Source of the DNA: Adiantum capillus-veneris
Taxonomy: Eukaryota > Streptophyta > Polypodiopsida > Polypodiales > Pteridaceae
Assembly (NCBI GenBank): GCA_014529385.2
Contig: CM043944.1
Location: 49,397,768-49,461,767, forward strand
Length of the DNA stretch: 64,000 nucleotides
Direction: 5' to 3'
Shown: one piece after another, positions 9,905-21,821 of the stretch
Position numbering within the stretch: position 1 is the first letter of the stretch
Layout of the letters: the number at the start of each line of letters is the position of its first letter
Notes under the pieces: generated by a model
The model's input: only the letters and a program-made list of their open reading frames with translations
Database searches by the model: none
Told to the model about the DNA's origin: nothing
Made by a program: the position numbers and the translations under genes

Positions 9905-11077
9905 TTACTGAGGCCATTCAACAATGTCTTGAACTTTACCAGGGTCCACTGAGATTCCTTCATGTGAAACAATAAATACTAAATACTCAATCCTTGGAGT
10001 GAAAAATGCACACTTGCTCATTTTTGCATGTTGCTTGTGATCTCGAAGAATATCCAACTCCTTTCTCAGGTGGTCTTCATGTTGTTCTTCATCCTTTGAG
10101 TAGATTAGAATATCATCAAAGAAGACAAGAACAAAGTCATCTAGGTACGACCTGAAAATATCTTGCATCAATCTATTGAATGTAGCCGAAGCATTAGTCT
10201 GATCAAATGACATTACTATAAACTCAAAATGTCCATATCGTGTGTCGAAAGCTGTCTTTGGAATATCTGATTTCTTTATTCTGGTTTGATAATAACCAGA
10301 TCTTAGATCTATATTTGAGAAGACCTTGGAACCATGTAGCCTGTCTAGAAATTCATTGATTCGTGGGATAGGATAGTTGTTCTTAACTGTTACCTGCTTT
10401 AGTCCTCTGTAATCAATGCAGTCGTAAACTCCATCTTTCTTCTTTTGAAAAAGTAATGGTGCTTTCCAACTTGATTTACTCGGTCTAATAAATCCTTGTT
10501 CTATAAGTTGACGAAGTTGTTCTTTCAATTCAATGGCCTCTGGTAGCATCATTTTATAAGGTCTCTTTGACACTGGCTCACTTCTTGGGAGAATTGCTAT
10601 CTCTTGATCAATCTCTCGATTAGGAGGAAGAGAGGTGAGATCTTTAGGAAAGACATCTGAATATTTGTGAAGCCAAGAGGGTTTTGTAACGCTTGATTTT
10701 GGATCCATCTTGTTTAGCTTGACCACAAATATTTGTTGTCCAGCCCTCATACCTTTGAGTAAACGGTTGGCTTTAAGTAATTGAATCTTTGGAATCCCAT
10801 TCTTTCCTTGTACTTTGACTTGCTTAGCATGACTATCTCTAAAGCTCATACTACCTAGGCCACACTGGATGCTAGCATGATTCCTAGATAACCAATCCAT
10901 CCCAAGAATTCCATCATACATCCCAACTGGTAGGGTTCTGAAGAAAGCTGAAGTAGCATGTCCTCCTAGCTCAAAGTCAAGGGTTCCCAGAGAATATCGT
11001 GATACCACGGTTTTCTCATTAGCCAATTGTACTGTCATGGATTTAGCTTGTTTTTTATTCATGTTCAACTTTTGCAA
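9905..11077 (-). pseudogene. Gypsy protease and reverse transcriptase
   Basis: The first part is the retropepsin-like region (GMYDGILGMDWLSRNHASI). The reverse transcriptase follows with PRINEFLDRLHGSKVFSNID, then FDQTNASATFNRLM and the catalytic box VFFDDILIYS, in which the two Asp are kept. The frame of 390 codons is open, but it ends in a stop before the connection domain and lacks the normal continuation into the next piece. Confidence 0.85.
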
Positions 11078-11404
11078 GCATTTCGGGGATATAAAAGAAT
11101 GGGTACTGCCACAATTGATGAGGAGGTTAAAAGGTTTACCTTGATGAGTGGCTGGTGTTTGAATAACAATATATTGTCTTTGAGCTCCAGGGTTTTCAAT
11201 AGGTGCATAAATTCTTGCTCTCTCATCTTCTTCACCAATGGTAGGCTCTCCTATGACTTCATGTGCATGGGCATTCCTACCTTGACCTCTTCCAAAGGCT
11301 CACGCTGCTCTTCCTGGCCCTCTGTCTGGTCCACCACCTTGTCCATTGTTATGTCCAAAAGGGTGGTGTCTTTGATCTACTTCAGTTGTTGCTGCTACTC
11401 TATT

Positions 11405-12070
11405 AGTCAGACGTGGACATCTGTTCTGATAATGTCCCAACTCTCCACATTCAAAGCATCGAACATCCAAGCATGAAGGATTTTGGGCATTAGCAGCATC
11501 ATCTCGACTTATTGATCATCAAGCACCATTAAAACTTTGATTTTGTTTAAAACTTCTTCTAAACCCTTGCTCTTTCATTAAGGGCTTAGCACGTAGTCAA
11601 GCATCTTGCATAGTAGTAGGTTTCATGGCTTGTAATCGCGAGCTGATTGGTTCTCCTAAACCTTGACAGAAATGGGCTACCTGCTGCTCTATGGTCATTG
11701 GCAGAGCATAACGCCTAAGCCTTACAAAATTTGAGTAGTACTCTTCCAAGGATAAGTTGTATTGTTTCCAGCTAAAGAACTCATTCATCTTCAACGCTTC
11801 GTGTGCAGGAGGTAAGTGTCTTTCCTTCACTGCCTGTTTAATTTCCCTCCAACTCTGGGAGTTCTCCAACACTTTCATGTCACGACAATGTTGTTTCCAC
11901 CATAATTTCACTTCACCAGATAGGTGAAACATCCCTAGCATCGCTTGATTTGCAAGTGCAGTCTTTGCAGCCAAGAAGTAATCATCCATAGCTTTGATCC
12001 ATACTTCTGCATCCTTCTCAATATCAATACCCTCTCCTTTAAAAGAAGGTGATTGCATTTGTTTCAGCAA
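11405..12070 (-). pseudogene. Gypsy gag with CCHC zinc knuckle
   Basis: The gag core (11,597-12,070) reads LWWKQHCRDMKVLENSQSW and ALPMTIEQQVAHFCQGLGEP, typical of the Retrotrans_gag family that forms the capsid. About 130 bases further on in the direction of reading, at 11,405-11,476, lies the nucleic-acid binding knuckle CFECGELGHYQNRC. Stops separate the two, so gag is broken. Confidence 0.75.
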
Positions 12071-12229
12071 TAACTTCTTCTCCTGAATCTCCGTATAGAT
12101 AGCATCGTTCTAAGGGTTTTCCATTATAGGAGTGATTTGAGGGTTCTCCTGAATGTATGTTAATATTCATAATAACCCAAAACAGTAAGGTATTTTCTAG
12201 ACTACTTATCCAGTCCACTAAAGGTTCAA

Positions 12230-12475
12230 CCACATGACTTTACCAATCATGAATTATCCAGTCTATTAGAACTTAACCATATGACTTAACAAATTCTGAC
12301 TTATTTAGTCCACCAAAACTCAGTCACATGACTTAGCCAGTCATGACTCACCCAGCCCATCACAACTCAGTCACATGACTTAACCAGTTGTGACTTTTGC
12401 CGATCACACGACTTAACTAGTCATTACTTATTCAATCTACTAAGACTCAATTAAATGACTTAACCAGTCAACAAT
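12230..12475. repeat. Degenerate minisatellite in the gypsy leader
   Basis: Variants of CACATGACTTAACCAGTC recur six times or so at spacings of about 35-58 bases (around 12,231, 12,287, 12,332, 12,372, 12,405 and 12,450). The block lies between the primer binding site and gag. Confidence 0.6.
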
Positions 12476-12692
12476 TCTTTTGAAGCAAAACATTACTATT
12501 CATAAATTCATCAAAAAGCCATATATGGGTCTACAAAATATCTCTCCATGAGAATATATAATAAAACATTTAACCATAACTGTGATACACATCAAGTGAA
12601 ACGTCGTAATATCTCCGTGAGTTGGATAATGGGAAAAAAAAAACCATACACAAAATAAATCTTGATGTAACTAATAAAGCCTTTTAACCTAA

Positions 12693-12707
12693 GGCTCTGA
12701 TACCAAT
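12693..12707 (-). other. Primer binding site, tRNA-Met type
   Basis: On the minus strand the sequence reads TTGGTATCAGAGCCT, complementary to the 3' end of initiator tRNA-Met, directly after the LTR end ...GACCTCACAA. This fixes the orientation and the internal LTR edge. Confidence 0.75.
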
Positions 12708-13252
12708 TGTGAGGTCCCCAACCTCGAGAAGATTGGGGCGACTTGATAGATGGCCTTCCTTTATTCTCCTTTTTCATTGACAACACCCTACTCGGTTTCC
12801 ACAAAGTACAGGTACGAGCAACAGAAGAGAGGAAGTCCTCTATCCATCATTTTCGTGGTTATAAGGGTCACACGCCACAAGCCAGGTCGATAAATCAAGG
12901 ATTCTAATGAAAGTTGTTTCCTAACATAAAAATGAAATTCCATTGACATATTTAGAATCCATAAACAATGCCTTTTCCCCCACGTCTAAGAGGCACGGCC
13001 GCCATTCATAAACCATAAATATGATATGAGACTTAGTCTAAACTAACTAATAATCTTGTGAAAAGTACCTGACTAATCGGTCCATAGCTTTCAAGGGCAT
13101 GTATATTTAAGACTTCTCGGCTCTTGGCACGATGAATCTCTAACTTCTCTTCTCTTAATAAGAGGGAGTGGAGAGTTTCTCGACTAATCGAGACCACCCA
13201 TCCTTGACTGGCAACCTGAGCCAACCCCCACTTTCCACCCCACACTCACACT
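12708..13252 (-). repeat. 5' LTR of the minus-strand gypsy element (outer edge uncertain)
   Basis: In plus-strand reading the LTR begins TGTGAGGTCCCC next to the primer binding site. The outer end is placed near a CACTCACA at about 13,252 only because an LTR should end in CA there; no second copy is present to confirm it. Confidence 0.45.
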
Positions 13253-13313
13253 TTTTAGCTTGTTTTCTAATTACTAAACCAAATACCAAGGGTATTCCAT
13301 AAGGGATTGGATA

Positions 13314-15106
13314 TTGGGCCAAGGACCAGAAAATATTCCAAGAGATGACCTCCGTGAGAGAACTTTTGAGAGTAATGTTAAGAAACCAGAAACCACCTCA
13401 TCACGAAGAAAACTGAGTGACACTAAAGCCAGTCCAGGGCTACATGAGTCACTATTTCCTACAGACTGGTTTGAAGGACTCGAAACAAGACCAACTGCCA
13501 GGAGACCGAGAGTTGAACCAAATAGACGTGTTAGACCAACTGATTTTCAGAAATGGGTCAGAGAATACAGTGGATCTGGGGATCCATACGACCACTCAGC
13601 AAGCTTTAAGCAAGTGCTAAGAGCTGAACGCATATTCGATTTCCATACTCAATTCGAGGGGTTTGAAATGACATTAGAAGAAAAAGCATTGACATGGTTC
13701 CAAAACATTCCACCAAGGCCAACCATGGACTTGAATACATTAGCTCAAGGATTAGTAGTTGCTTGTTCCAAAACAGGGATCAAACATAATACAGTAGCTC
13801 AAATCTACAGCTTTAAATAGAAACGAGGTGAGTCTGTTAGGGATTGTGCAACTTGAATGAAGCAATACATTGCAAGATGCCCAGAGCTAGAGATACTTGT
13901 AGAAGAAAGACTAGTATCATTGTTTCTAGAGGGATTGCTAAACAAAGAACTTCATGCCATACTGTATAGCAAGAAGCATACAACCCTATAAGAGTGTGTG
14001 TCAGATGCTATTGACTTAGGAGACAATTGCGATATTTTTTATGAAGAAGATGTCCCTAAGGATAACCAAAGCAAGAAAACAACATCCACCAAACTAGCTC
14101 AAGTGGGAACGGCTACTGAGACGGTTTTCAGCCATAGAAGACATGCTCAAAAGGATGAATGACATGATGAATAACATGCAAAAAACACCTATGAGGGGAC
14201 CATGACAAGGGATATCTCAACAAGGACAACCAATTAGGCTGCAAAAATGGTGTGCAATCGAGGGTAAATGGACCAACCATGAGATCAATGAGTGCTATCA
14301 CCGACCAAAGTATGATGGGAATGTTCAATACATGTCTATGAGGCCACAAGGAGAACCCATGTACAGATATCAGCCTAATATGGCCCAGCTCAGAGACCAC
14401 CGTTGGGTATGGAAAGACCTCAATCCGTGTTGGGTCAATAACCTTAATATCCAGGACATATGTAGTGCCTGTAGAGTACATGTAACCAGAGGGAGTCATA
14501 GATGAACAAACACTAGTGCCTGTTACACCCTATGTTGAGCCAAGTCCATCTACAGGAATGGTAGAAGGAGATTGGTATAATTCACATCCACCACCAATGG
14601 AAGAACTGTGACTTATACTACACCAGAGCTTGCACCAAATGTACTATGTAGCTAATCAAGGTGCCATACCTCCAATGGTAAGACCCATGATTAAGCCAGA
14701 AACTGGAAACTGTCACTGTGGTGCAGATGATCATTTGAAAAATGAATGCCCAGAGCCTGACAAGGACCTCAAGCTAGTTGAAGCTTATTGCATACAATGT
14801 TGCAAAAAGGGAGGACACTTCTCGAAAGATTGTCCAAAAAAGCCTTTAAACAAGGGTAAAATAGTAGTGAACGTAGTCCAAGTGATACCTAGTAGCTCAT
14901 TTGAGAGTGAACTGATTGTTCCAATCAAGGTAATCACCAGAGCCCAGGCTAAGAACAAGAAACATAACTCCTTTGATGATTCAAAAAATACAAAAATTTC
15001 CTCTCAAAATACCAAGAGAAGCAGAAACAAAAGGTATGAGATGAGAAATAGAAAGAAAGGTCTGAAATCGAGGAGCAAGCAAAGAAGCTATTCCAGGAAA
15101 AGGTGA
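13314..15106 (+). pseudogene. Gag of a second gypsy-like element, broken
   Basis: The 5' part (13,314-13,820) contains FQKWVREYSGSGDPYDH and FEGFEMTLEEKALTWFQ, the gag capsid core, and continues past a stop at 13,818 with further gag-like sequence to about 14,030. After a poorly coding stretch, 14,630-15,106 holds two zinc-knuckle-like motifs (CHCGADDHLKNEC and CIQCCKKGGHFSKDC) and a basic tail. No LTR or primer site is visible upstream, so the start of the element is missing or was overwritten by the gypsy element on its left. Confidence 0.65.
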
Positions 15107-15921
15107 AAGAAGCTGAAAGCAAAATCAAGAAAACCACCATGAAATCTGGAGGATCAATTTTGGTTGACGAAATTTTTGAGCCTATTAATGCAACCTTGGA
15201 AGCTTACCAAGGGGGACTTAAGGTAGGCCAAAACATGGAAAACAAATGGAAAAACTATCCTTCTCCAGACATGGAAGCAGATAAGCTTGAACTTATCAAA
15301 ATTTGGTAAGAATAATGCAAGAGATGCTGGAAAAAAAAAACCCAAGCTCGAGAGTATGGCAAAACCTGACGAGCTTGTGGTAAGAGCCAATAAAGAAAAA
15401 TCCGAAGTGGTGGTATAACCACACCTTGAAATAAAAGAGCCATAACTTAAAGTGCCGGACAACGAAGGTGCCTTAGATGGAATTCCATTCGTAGAAGAAG
15501 ACAGGCCAGGACACTTATGGGAAAAAGTTAGAGATTAATGATGGGAGCCTAGCTCTGAAGTCAGCTCCTATAGAGGAAGTTTGGTTAGACAACCTACCTC
15601 CTGATATGGACATTGATGCACAATCCTTGTATGGGGATTGCACATCTAAAGCTTCAGGAATGTCTAAACCATTGACCTTGAAAACACTACCCTCTTACTA
15701 GGGAGATAACAAAGATGAATCCATAGTGTGTAAAACCACTCAAGTAAAAAGAGCGAATAGACCCTAGAAGTAGACAACATTCATTCAATCATGTCTACAC
15801 CCATCCAATGCACACTTACTTTAGGAGAAATGTTAAAAATCAGACCATCTCTATGGAATGATCTACAGAAAACCCTAGAGAAGGTGGGAATAATGGGACT
15901 AATCACAAGAAATTTGGAAAA
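15107..15921 (+). other. Degenerate linker between gag and protease
   Basis: Short plus-strand frames rich in Glu and Lys continue from gag but carry many stops. They most likely represent the decayed gag-protease linker of the same element; no domain is recognisable. Confidence 0.35.
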
Positions 15922-16083
15922 TTGAAACACGAAATGGATAACGAGGAGATTAGATCTGTTCCAATGAACAAAGTCGAAGAATACTACGAAGGGGAAGAAG
16001 GAAACACAACCCTTCCAGTGAAATATAATGACATAGAAACCATGGCAATATTGGATAGTGGGGCAGGCATAGCCATAGCCACG
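15922..16083 (+). pseudogene. Retropepsin fragment (AILDSGAG), truncated at a junction
   Basis: The frame contains VKYNDIETMAILDSGAGIAIATKE, with the catalytic DSGA of retroviral-type proteases. The reading then runs into the sequence that also occurs at 22,938 in the chromodomain element. The break at 16,084 therefore marks a fusion of two unrelated elements. Confidence 0.7.
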
Positions 16084-16679
16084 AAGGAGAGCCACCTCAA
16101 GAACCAACTATTGAAGACCCACCGGACATCGAGGACCAAGAAGAGGTGCTGCAGCCCGAGTCCATTCTCCGACATGAAGACAAGGTACTAAGAGACGGTA
16201 AGACTATGCGACGATATCTTATTAAGTTTAAGAATTATCCTTTTGAAGATGCCAGATGGATGCAAGGCATACAATTAAAGGATAACCTAAACCTTGTCAA
16301 TGCTTACAATGTTTCCCTAGAGTAAGCAAATGTACAAATGTTAAAAAATGAACAAAGTTTTTGTCTTATAAGACTCTCTTTTTCTTTATTGTGCACAAAA
16401 ATGAAGTAGTATGCATGCTTAGATCAAGTTTGCGGAGACGATGTCTCCCGAACACCAAGTAGAGCTTGTCACTCTACTATGGAAGACTGATAGGACTAAT
16501 GTGCAGACATGCTTGCCGCAGCTTAGGCTCTCAAGTGCCAAATGGGCTAGTCATCCATTCTGGAACGATGACATAGGGTAATATAGGGATCCTGTAACCG
16601 CTAGGAAAAGGACTAATGAATATGCTTTATCTTCTCTACCCCATAGTCGAGGATGACTATGATTTCAAGAGAGAGGTAA
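16084..16679 (+). repeat. Duplicate of the element's 3' internal end
   Basis: This stretch matches 22,938-23,533 nearly base for base: chromodomain tail ([20 protein letters not shown]), stop region, untranslated region and polypurine tract AAGAGAGAGG just before the LTR. It is the remains of an upstream copy that shares the LTR at 16,680. Confidence 0.85.
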
Positions 16680-18275
16680 TGTCATAATAATCAATATCTA
16701 ATTTTCCTAAATGATCTTCTCATGTTAAACTGATCATTTAATATGGGGAAGTGCCAGGGGAGAAAAAGCTAGAATATTGGTTAAGCTAGCAGACTGGCCA
16801 CAATAGGGATCCAAAGGAGGGAAAATAGGGATCCAAAGGGGGGCCATCTGCAAAAGAGAAATGTGCAACAATGGGCTTAAAAGACCCTAAGGTTCAGCCC
16901 ATTAAGACTTCCAAAATGCTAAGGTTCCAAAATTCAAAGGTTGTGTCCAAAGGTCAAAGCCTAGAAAATTTGGATGCTTTGTGTGTGTGTACAAAAGTCT
17001 TCACAAGTCCCTACATAGGAGGGGATGAGACCAAGAAGTAGGGGATGAGAGAGAAACACCCACACACACTCACAAACTTCATTTGTACACAAGGGGAAAG
17101 AGGGACACATGTCAGCTCCCTAGGCCACATGCCCACAAGGTGTACTCAAATCCTATTGGATGACCATGGATGTGGATCAATGAGAATTAGGCTAGAGTAA
17201 ATATAGTTTAATTAATTTAAAAACACTTAATAAAAGAGCCAATAGGAATTAAAATCTCTAGAAGACTATTGGACAGTCTCCCAAGGGGACCAATGAGCAT
17301 TCAACAGCCCAATGGCTTGCTTTATTCCTATTGGCCAGGAGGCAAAGGGGTCCAATGAGAGTATAGTTGCATTTATTAATTACCTATAGCTCTCACAAAA
17401 GGGGAAAGGGGGACACATGTCAGAAGGCTATCACTTATGCTGCTTAATTTCCATTGGCTAGGCGGCCTCGGGAGGTCCAATAGGGCTGTAGCATGAGAAA
17501 TTAGCAAGGGGGGTCGACCAAGAGAGAGAGGGGGCTGATTTTTGGAAGGCATTATCACACACACACTCACACAATCCCATGTGTAAAGCAAAGAAGACTT
17601 TCTCTCCTTCTCAAGCTTTAATGGAAAGCTTACCACCTACTCCAAGCTTGTGAGAAGGGAGGCCTACATCAACAACTCTTGGCTTTGTGATGGAAATCCA
17701 ACCAAGAGCCAAGCTTCAATGCATGCTGGCATCTCCACTACCGTGCTAATTACTAAGCTAAGCTATGCTAATATGAGTGATTATATGAGGAGATGTACAT
17801 CTTTCTCGTAAGAATACTCCTTCTTCCTCTCAATCTACTCTCATACCCCGCTAGCTCTCACCATCTTCGAAGGTGTGTGAGGTCTTGGGTCTGAGACCGT
17901 GAGGGAATTGATGTTGTGTTTGATAAGTGTTTTGCTTAGTGCATGAAGTTTCCATCTTCATTGCACTAGCTAGTATTGAAGGAACACAAAGAATTGTATT
18001 GTAAAATGTCTCTCTTGATGGGAGAAACCATAATACAAAGCCTTTTGGAGGGGGGACCGGCTCCATGCAAATCCGGTCCTCAACTGTTGTCAATTGCTAA
18101 ATTTCTTTTTCTTTTGAAGTATTTTTCATGCTATCTAACTAGGTGTTATACTTTTTGTTGCTCTCTCCACCAAAGCACTCTTGTTATTCTCATTAGGAAG
18201 CTATTCTAATGAAATGCTCACTATGTTCATGCTATTTTCTGCTACACACAAGTTACTAGACCATTAAATGTTACA
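16680..18275 (+). repeat. LTR (left), about 1.6 kb
   Basis: The LTR begins TGTCATAATAATCAATATC and ends AAATGTTACA. It is nearly identical to 23,534-25,130 and related to 59,705-61,296 on the other strand. It contains CA/TG-rich tracts and short AT-rich blocks but no frame I would support. Confidence 0.9.
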
Positions 18276-18276
18276 T

Positions 18277-18290
18277 TGGAATAAGAGCAC
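18277..18290 (+). other. Decayed primer binding site
   Basis: TGGAATAAGAGCAC follows the LTR. The related copy at 59,686-59,703 has the intact TGGTATCAGAGCAC, so this is a tRNA-Met site with two changes. Confidence 0.6.
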
Positions 18291-18692
18291 AAGGTTTCTC
18301 TTTTCATGCTCAAGAAGGGAGGTCCTCAAGCTAGCTATAAATGGTTGGTACTATTAATTGAATGTGAGTAAGTAGAATAGGCATTTTTCAGCCTTGTAGT
18401 GTGCCTGCCTTTGTGCAGTTAACGGGGCATCACCGTTGAGAGCTATGGTCTTCATAGTGGAGTCCTACGGGGCTTGCCTACGGCTTAACCACTATTGAGC
18501 TATTAGAAGCTTGACAGGAGCCGGTGCTCTTTTGGTGTTGAACGACCCTCTCTTCTATTCCTTGCAATTAATGGTATTCAAGCCACGGGTACAAAAGCTT
18601 GAGTGCTTTTTCTAAAGGGGTAAAGAGGAGTAGCAACTAGGGCTTGAAGTGCCAAACTACACCTAAAAAGTTTTCACCTAAAAGTTGCTAGA

Positions 18693-19708
18693 ATGGCTGA
18701 CAATAGTAAAGAGAGTGAAATTAATGTTGATAAATTTGATTTTGCTAATGAGAAAGCTAATAATGATGCCCCGATGCTTGTTAACTATCTTGTTTCTAGG
18801 CTTCAACAATCCATGGACAATCCATCCCTCCATCTTCCTCAAATTCTTCATCTTCTGAAGAAAGTGATGGTGCAACCTTTGAACCATCAAAAAGCAGAGG
18901 CCATACAAAATCGTATGCCGTATGGAAGAGGTCATCCAAGCTCAAGAAGTTCAAAGAGGGAGGGAAGAGCATCTCTTTCCTTACCTATGATGGCACCTTT
19001 GGTGCTACGGACAAAGTCTTGGCCTTTATCCAACAATTCGATGCGGTGTTTGGAGATGAGGGCTTCACGGAGTCCTCTAAGCTACACCATGTAGCTATGC
19101 ACTTTCAAAAGTTTGCTAGACAATGGTGGTCTAGCCTACGGGCCAATGGTGAAGCTCCACAAACATGGAAAGCTTTAAGGGCTTCCATTATGAAGCAGTT
19201 TTTGGCCACCGATGCCAAAGACAAAGTACTCACTGAATGGCGAAGCTTGAAGCTCTCTCCCTATGAATCCATTCACAAATATGTAGACAAGTTTTGGGAC
19301 CTACAACTCAAAGTCTTCAAGAAGTTGGATTTTGGAGAGAAAAAGCAACAATTTTGTGCGGGCTTAACTGAAGAAATGGCAAAGTAGGTCAACTCCCAAA
19401 GGCCACGCACCATATCGACGGTTATACACCATACTATGGTGGCCTCTCGGATCAATTTCCAAACAAGGGCTAAAAGAATTTCTAAGCCCACGAAAAACAA
19501 GGGTTCCAATGAGCCTAAGGGGAAGGACAATGTCCAAAAGTCTCCTAAGGGCAACTCCAACAAAGCTAAAGAGAAGGGAGTTTATAAAGGCAAAAATAAA
19601 CTCTCTCGTGAAGAGCTTGAGCGTTATCGCAAGGATAACCGCTGTTTCAAGTGCGGCAAGCAAGGGCATGCGTATCATGCCTTGTCCCCAAAAGAACACC
19701 CGCCATGA
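18693..19708 (+). pseudogene. Gag of the chromodomain element, internally deleted
   Basis: The start MADNSKESEINVDKFDF matches the gag start in the related copy at 59,286. Compared with that copy, about 0.4 kb of the Ser/Arg-rich N-terminal region is missing after LVSRLQQSMDNPSL. The capsid part (HVAMHFQKFARQWWSSLRANG and LKVFKKLDFGEKKQQF) lies in 19,019-19,387 and the zinc knuckle CFKCGKQGHAYHAL near 19,650; the last Cys of the knuckle is lost. Frameshifts and a stop at 19,385 break the gene. Confidence 0.75.
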
Positions 19709-19759
19709 ACCTCCTAGAGCTACCTTGGTCGAAATCCAAGAGGAGGAAATTCACCAGAA

Positions 19760-20192
19760 AGGATCTCCTCTATGCCATGCTTGGGGAAATTTAAGAGAAC
19801 ATGATGCTTTTATTCTCTTTCACCCTGATTCTACTCACAATTTTATATCTATAGAGTTGGCCACCAAGCTAGGCATACAAGCGTACGAGATGGGAGATGT
19901 CCTACCCGCAGATGGTGCTTTCAAGGGGCAAGAAGCTTCAGTCACTCCCTTAATCAGGAAATTGAGGCTCCATGTCCAAAGCTATGTGGACAAAGAGGAC
20001 TTCTTTATCTCTCCTCTCAAGCATGACGATGTAATCCTAGGGGCACCATGGTTTGATCGCATGGCTTCCAATGTTAAATTCCCTAAAAGGAGAATCTCCT
20101 TTAAGTTCAGGGAAAAAGATATGTATATAGATGCTAAGGAAATGGGTAACACTATACCCATTGTACATACACAAGTTTTCAACAGTCAATAA
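19760..20192 (+). pseudogene. Retropepsin domain with damaged active site
   Basis: The segment AFILFHPDSTHNFISIELATKLGI occupies the place where gypsy proteases have ALLDSGATHNFIS, so the catalytic DSG is disrupted. The later PLKHDDVILGAPWFDRM matches the GMDWL region. The frame continues directly from gag. Confidence 0.7.
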
Positions 20193-20318
20193 AGAGCTCT
20201 ATTTCCGTGTACATGATTTTTGTTAAAGATTCTTGAAATGAACCTAATGTTTTAGCAAAAGAAAATATACACAATCAAAATAAATTAGAGTTATCAAATT
20301 TTCTCAAGGGGTTTCAGG

Positions 20319-21821
20319 ATGTCTTTATTGACGACATCCCCTGTGAGCTACCTCCTAAACGAGGTAATGATGACCATGCAATTGAACTTCTTCCAGGAAG
20401 TTCACCGCCTAACAAACCTCCTTATAGAGTTTCTCAAGCTCAACAAGAGGAGATTATGCGGCAAGTGCATGAGTCAGTTGAGTAGGGCACGGTTAGGCCT
20501 AGCTCACCTTCATTTTGTTCTCCTGTGCTACTAGTGCAAAAGAAAGACGGCACATATCGTATGTGTGTCAACTATAGAGCACTAAATAGGATCACTATCA
20601 AAAATAGGTTTCTCGTTCCACGGGTAGAAGACCTATTTGATAAGCTACAAGGATCCACCTACTGACCTAAAAAGTGGCTATCATCAAATAAGGATAGTTG
20701 ATCAAGACATTGTAAAGACCGCATTTTGCACTATGTTTGGTCTTTACGAATACATTGTCATGCCTTTTGGCTTGACCAATGCACCAGCCACAGTCAACCG
20801 CTTGATAGAGAAGCTATTCAGGCCTCACCGAACCTTTATTGGAGTGTTCTTTGATGATATCATCTACTCTAATTCATTAGACGAGCACAAGCAACACCTC
20901 CAGGTAATATTTCAAGTTCTAAGAGAGAATAAACTTTATGTTAATGGAAAGAACAATGAATTTTTCTTACAAGAGATTCAATATTTAGGTCACATTATCT
21001 CTCAAGATGGCATCCAAATGGATCCGTCAAAGTTAGAGGTAATAAAGGATGGCCTAAACCAAGTAATCTTCATGAATTAAGAAGCTTTAAAGGTATGTGA
21101 GTATACTATAGACGCTTCATAGAAAATTTCTTACTAATCACAGGACCATTACATGACCTAACAAAGAAAAACATTAGGTACACATGGTCTGCCAAGGAGA
21201 ACAATCCTTTCGAAAAGCTTAAAGAAAAGCTCATCTCTCAACCTCTGCTTACACTACTGGATCTCTCAAAGGCATTTGAGGTCCGCCCGATGTGATGCTT
21301 GTGGTGATTGCCTTGGAGGTGTTTTGCTTCTAGAAGGGCACACCATAGGCTATGAAAGTCGAAGGCTCGACCCTGTTGAGCAAGCTCTAGGCATATATGA
21401 AAAGGAACTCCTCGCAGTTCTACATGCCCTAGACTCATGGAAGCACTATTTATTGGGGTCTCCTTTCATTCTGGAAACAAATCACCAAAGTCTTAAGTAC
21501 TTCATGACATAGACCAAGCTCTTCGACAAACAAATGAGGTGGGCAAACTTTCTTTTGCAATTTCATTTTCATATTACTCACATTGCTGGCAAGCATAATC
21601 AAGTAGCCGATGCACTCTCAAGACGGCTGAGAGTGAATGCGGTTTCCATAGCAACTCACAATGATCTATCTTCTATGATAGATGAGTATGCTATTGATCC
21701 CAATTTTAGAGATGTGATTTCAGCCCTTGCATTAGGGAAGAAAGAGGAACCTTTTACTCTACAAGATGGTTATCTTCTCTATGGCAATAGACTCTGCGTT
21801 ACTCACTACGTGAGAAAGTAA
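20319..21821 (+). pseudogene. Reverse transcriptase and RNase H of the chromodomain element
   Basis: Fragments in several frames give the palm region: DLKSGYHQIRIVDQDIVKTA, MPFGLTNAPATVNRL and the catalytic VFFDDIIYSN. RNase H follows with GIYEKELLAVLHALDSWKHY, NHQSLKYF and HNQVADALSRR. Stops near 20,485, 21,078 and 21,510 and several frameshifts show decay. The order matches the neighbouring protease and integrase. Confidence 0.8.

Larger units (their letters stand above)
7999..13252 (-). mobile_element. Decayed Ty3/gypsy retrotransposon (element with leader minisatellite)
   Basis: Read from the minus strand the order is LTR, primer binding site, leader repeats, gag with zinc knuckle, protease, reverse transcriptase, RNase H and integrase, which is the gypsy order. 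The 5' LTR side is recognisable at 12,708, but no matching 3' LTR follows the integrase end, so the element is truncated at 7999 or nearby. Several stops and frameshifts break pol. The outer LTR limit near 13,252 is an estimate. Confidence 0.75.

Noticed and set aside
12230-12475. CRISPR-like array
   Set aside because: Repeats are degenerate, spacing varies, spacers resemble each other, and the context is a plant retrotransposon leader.
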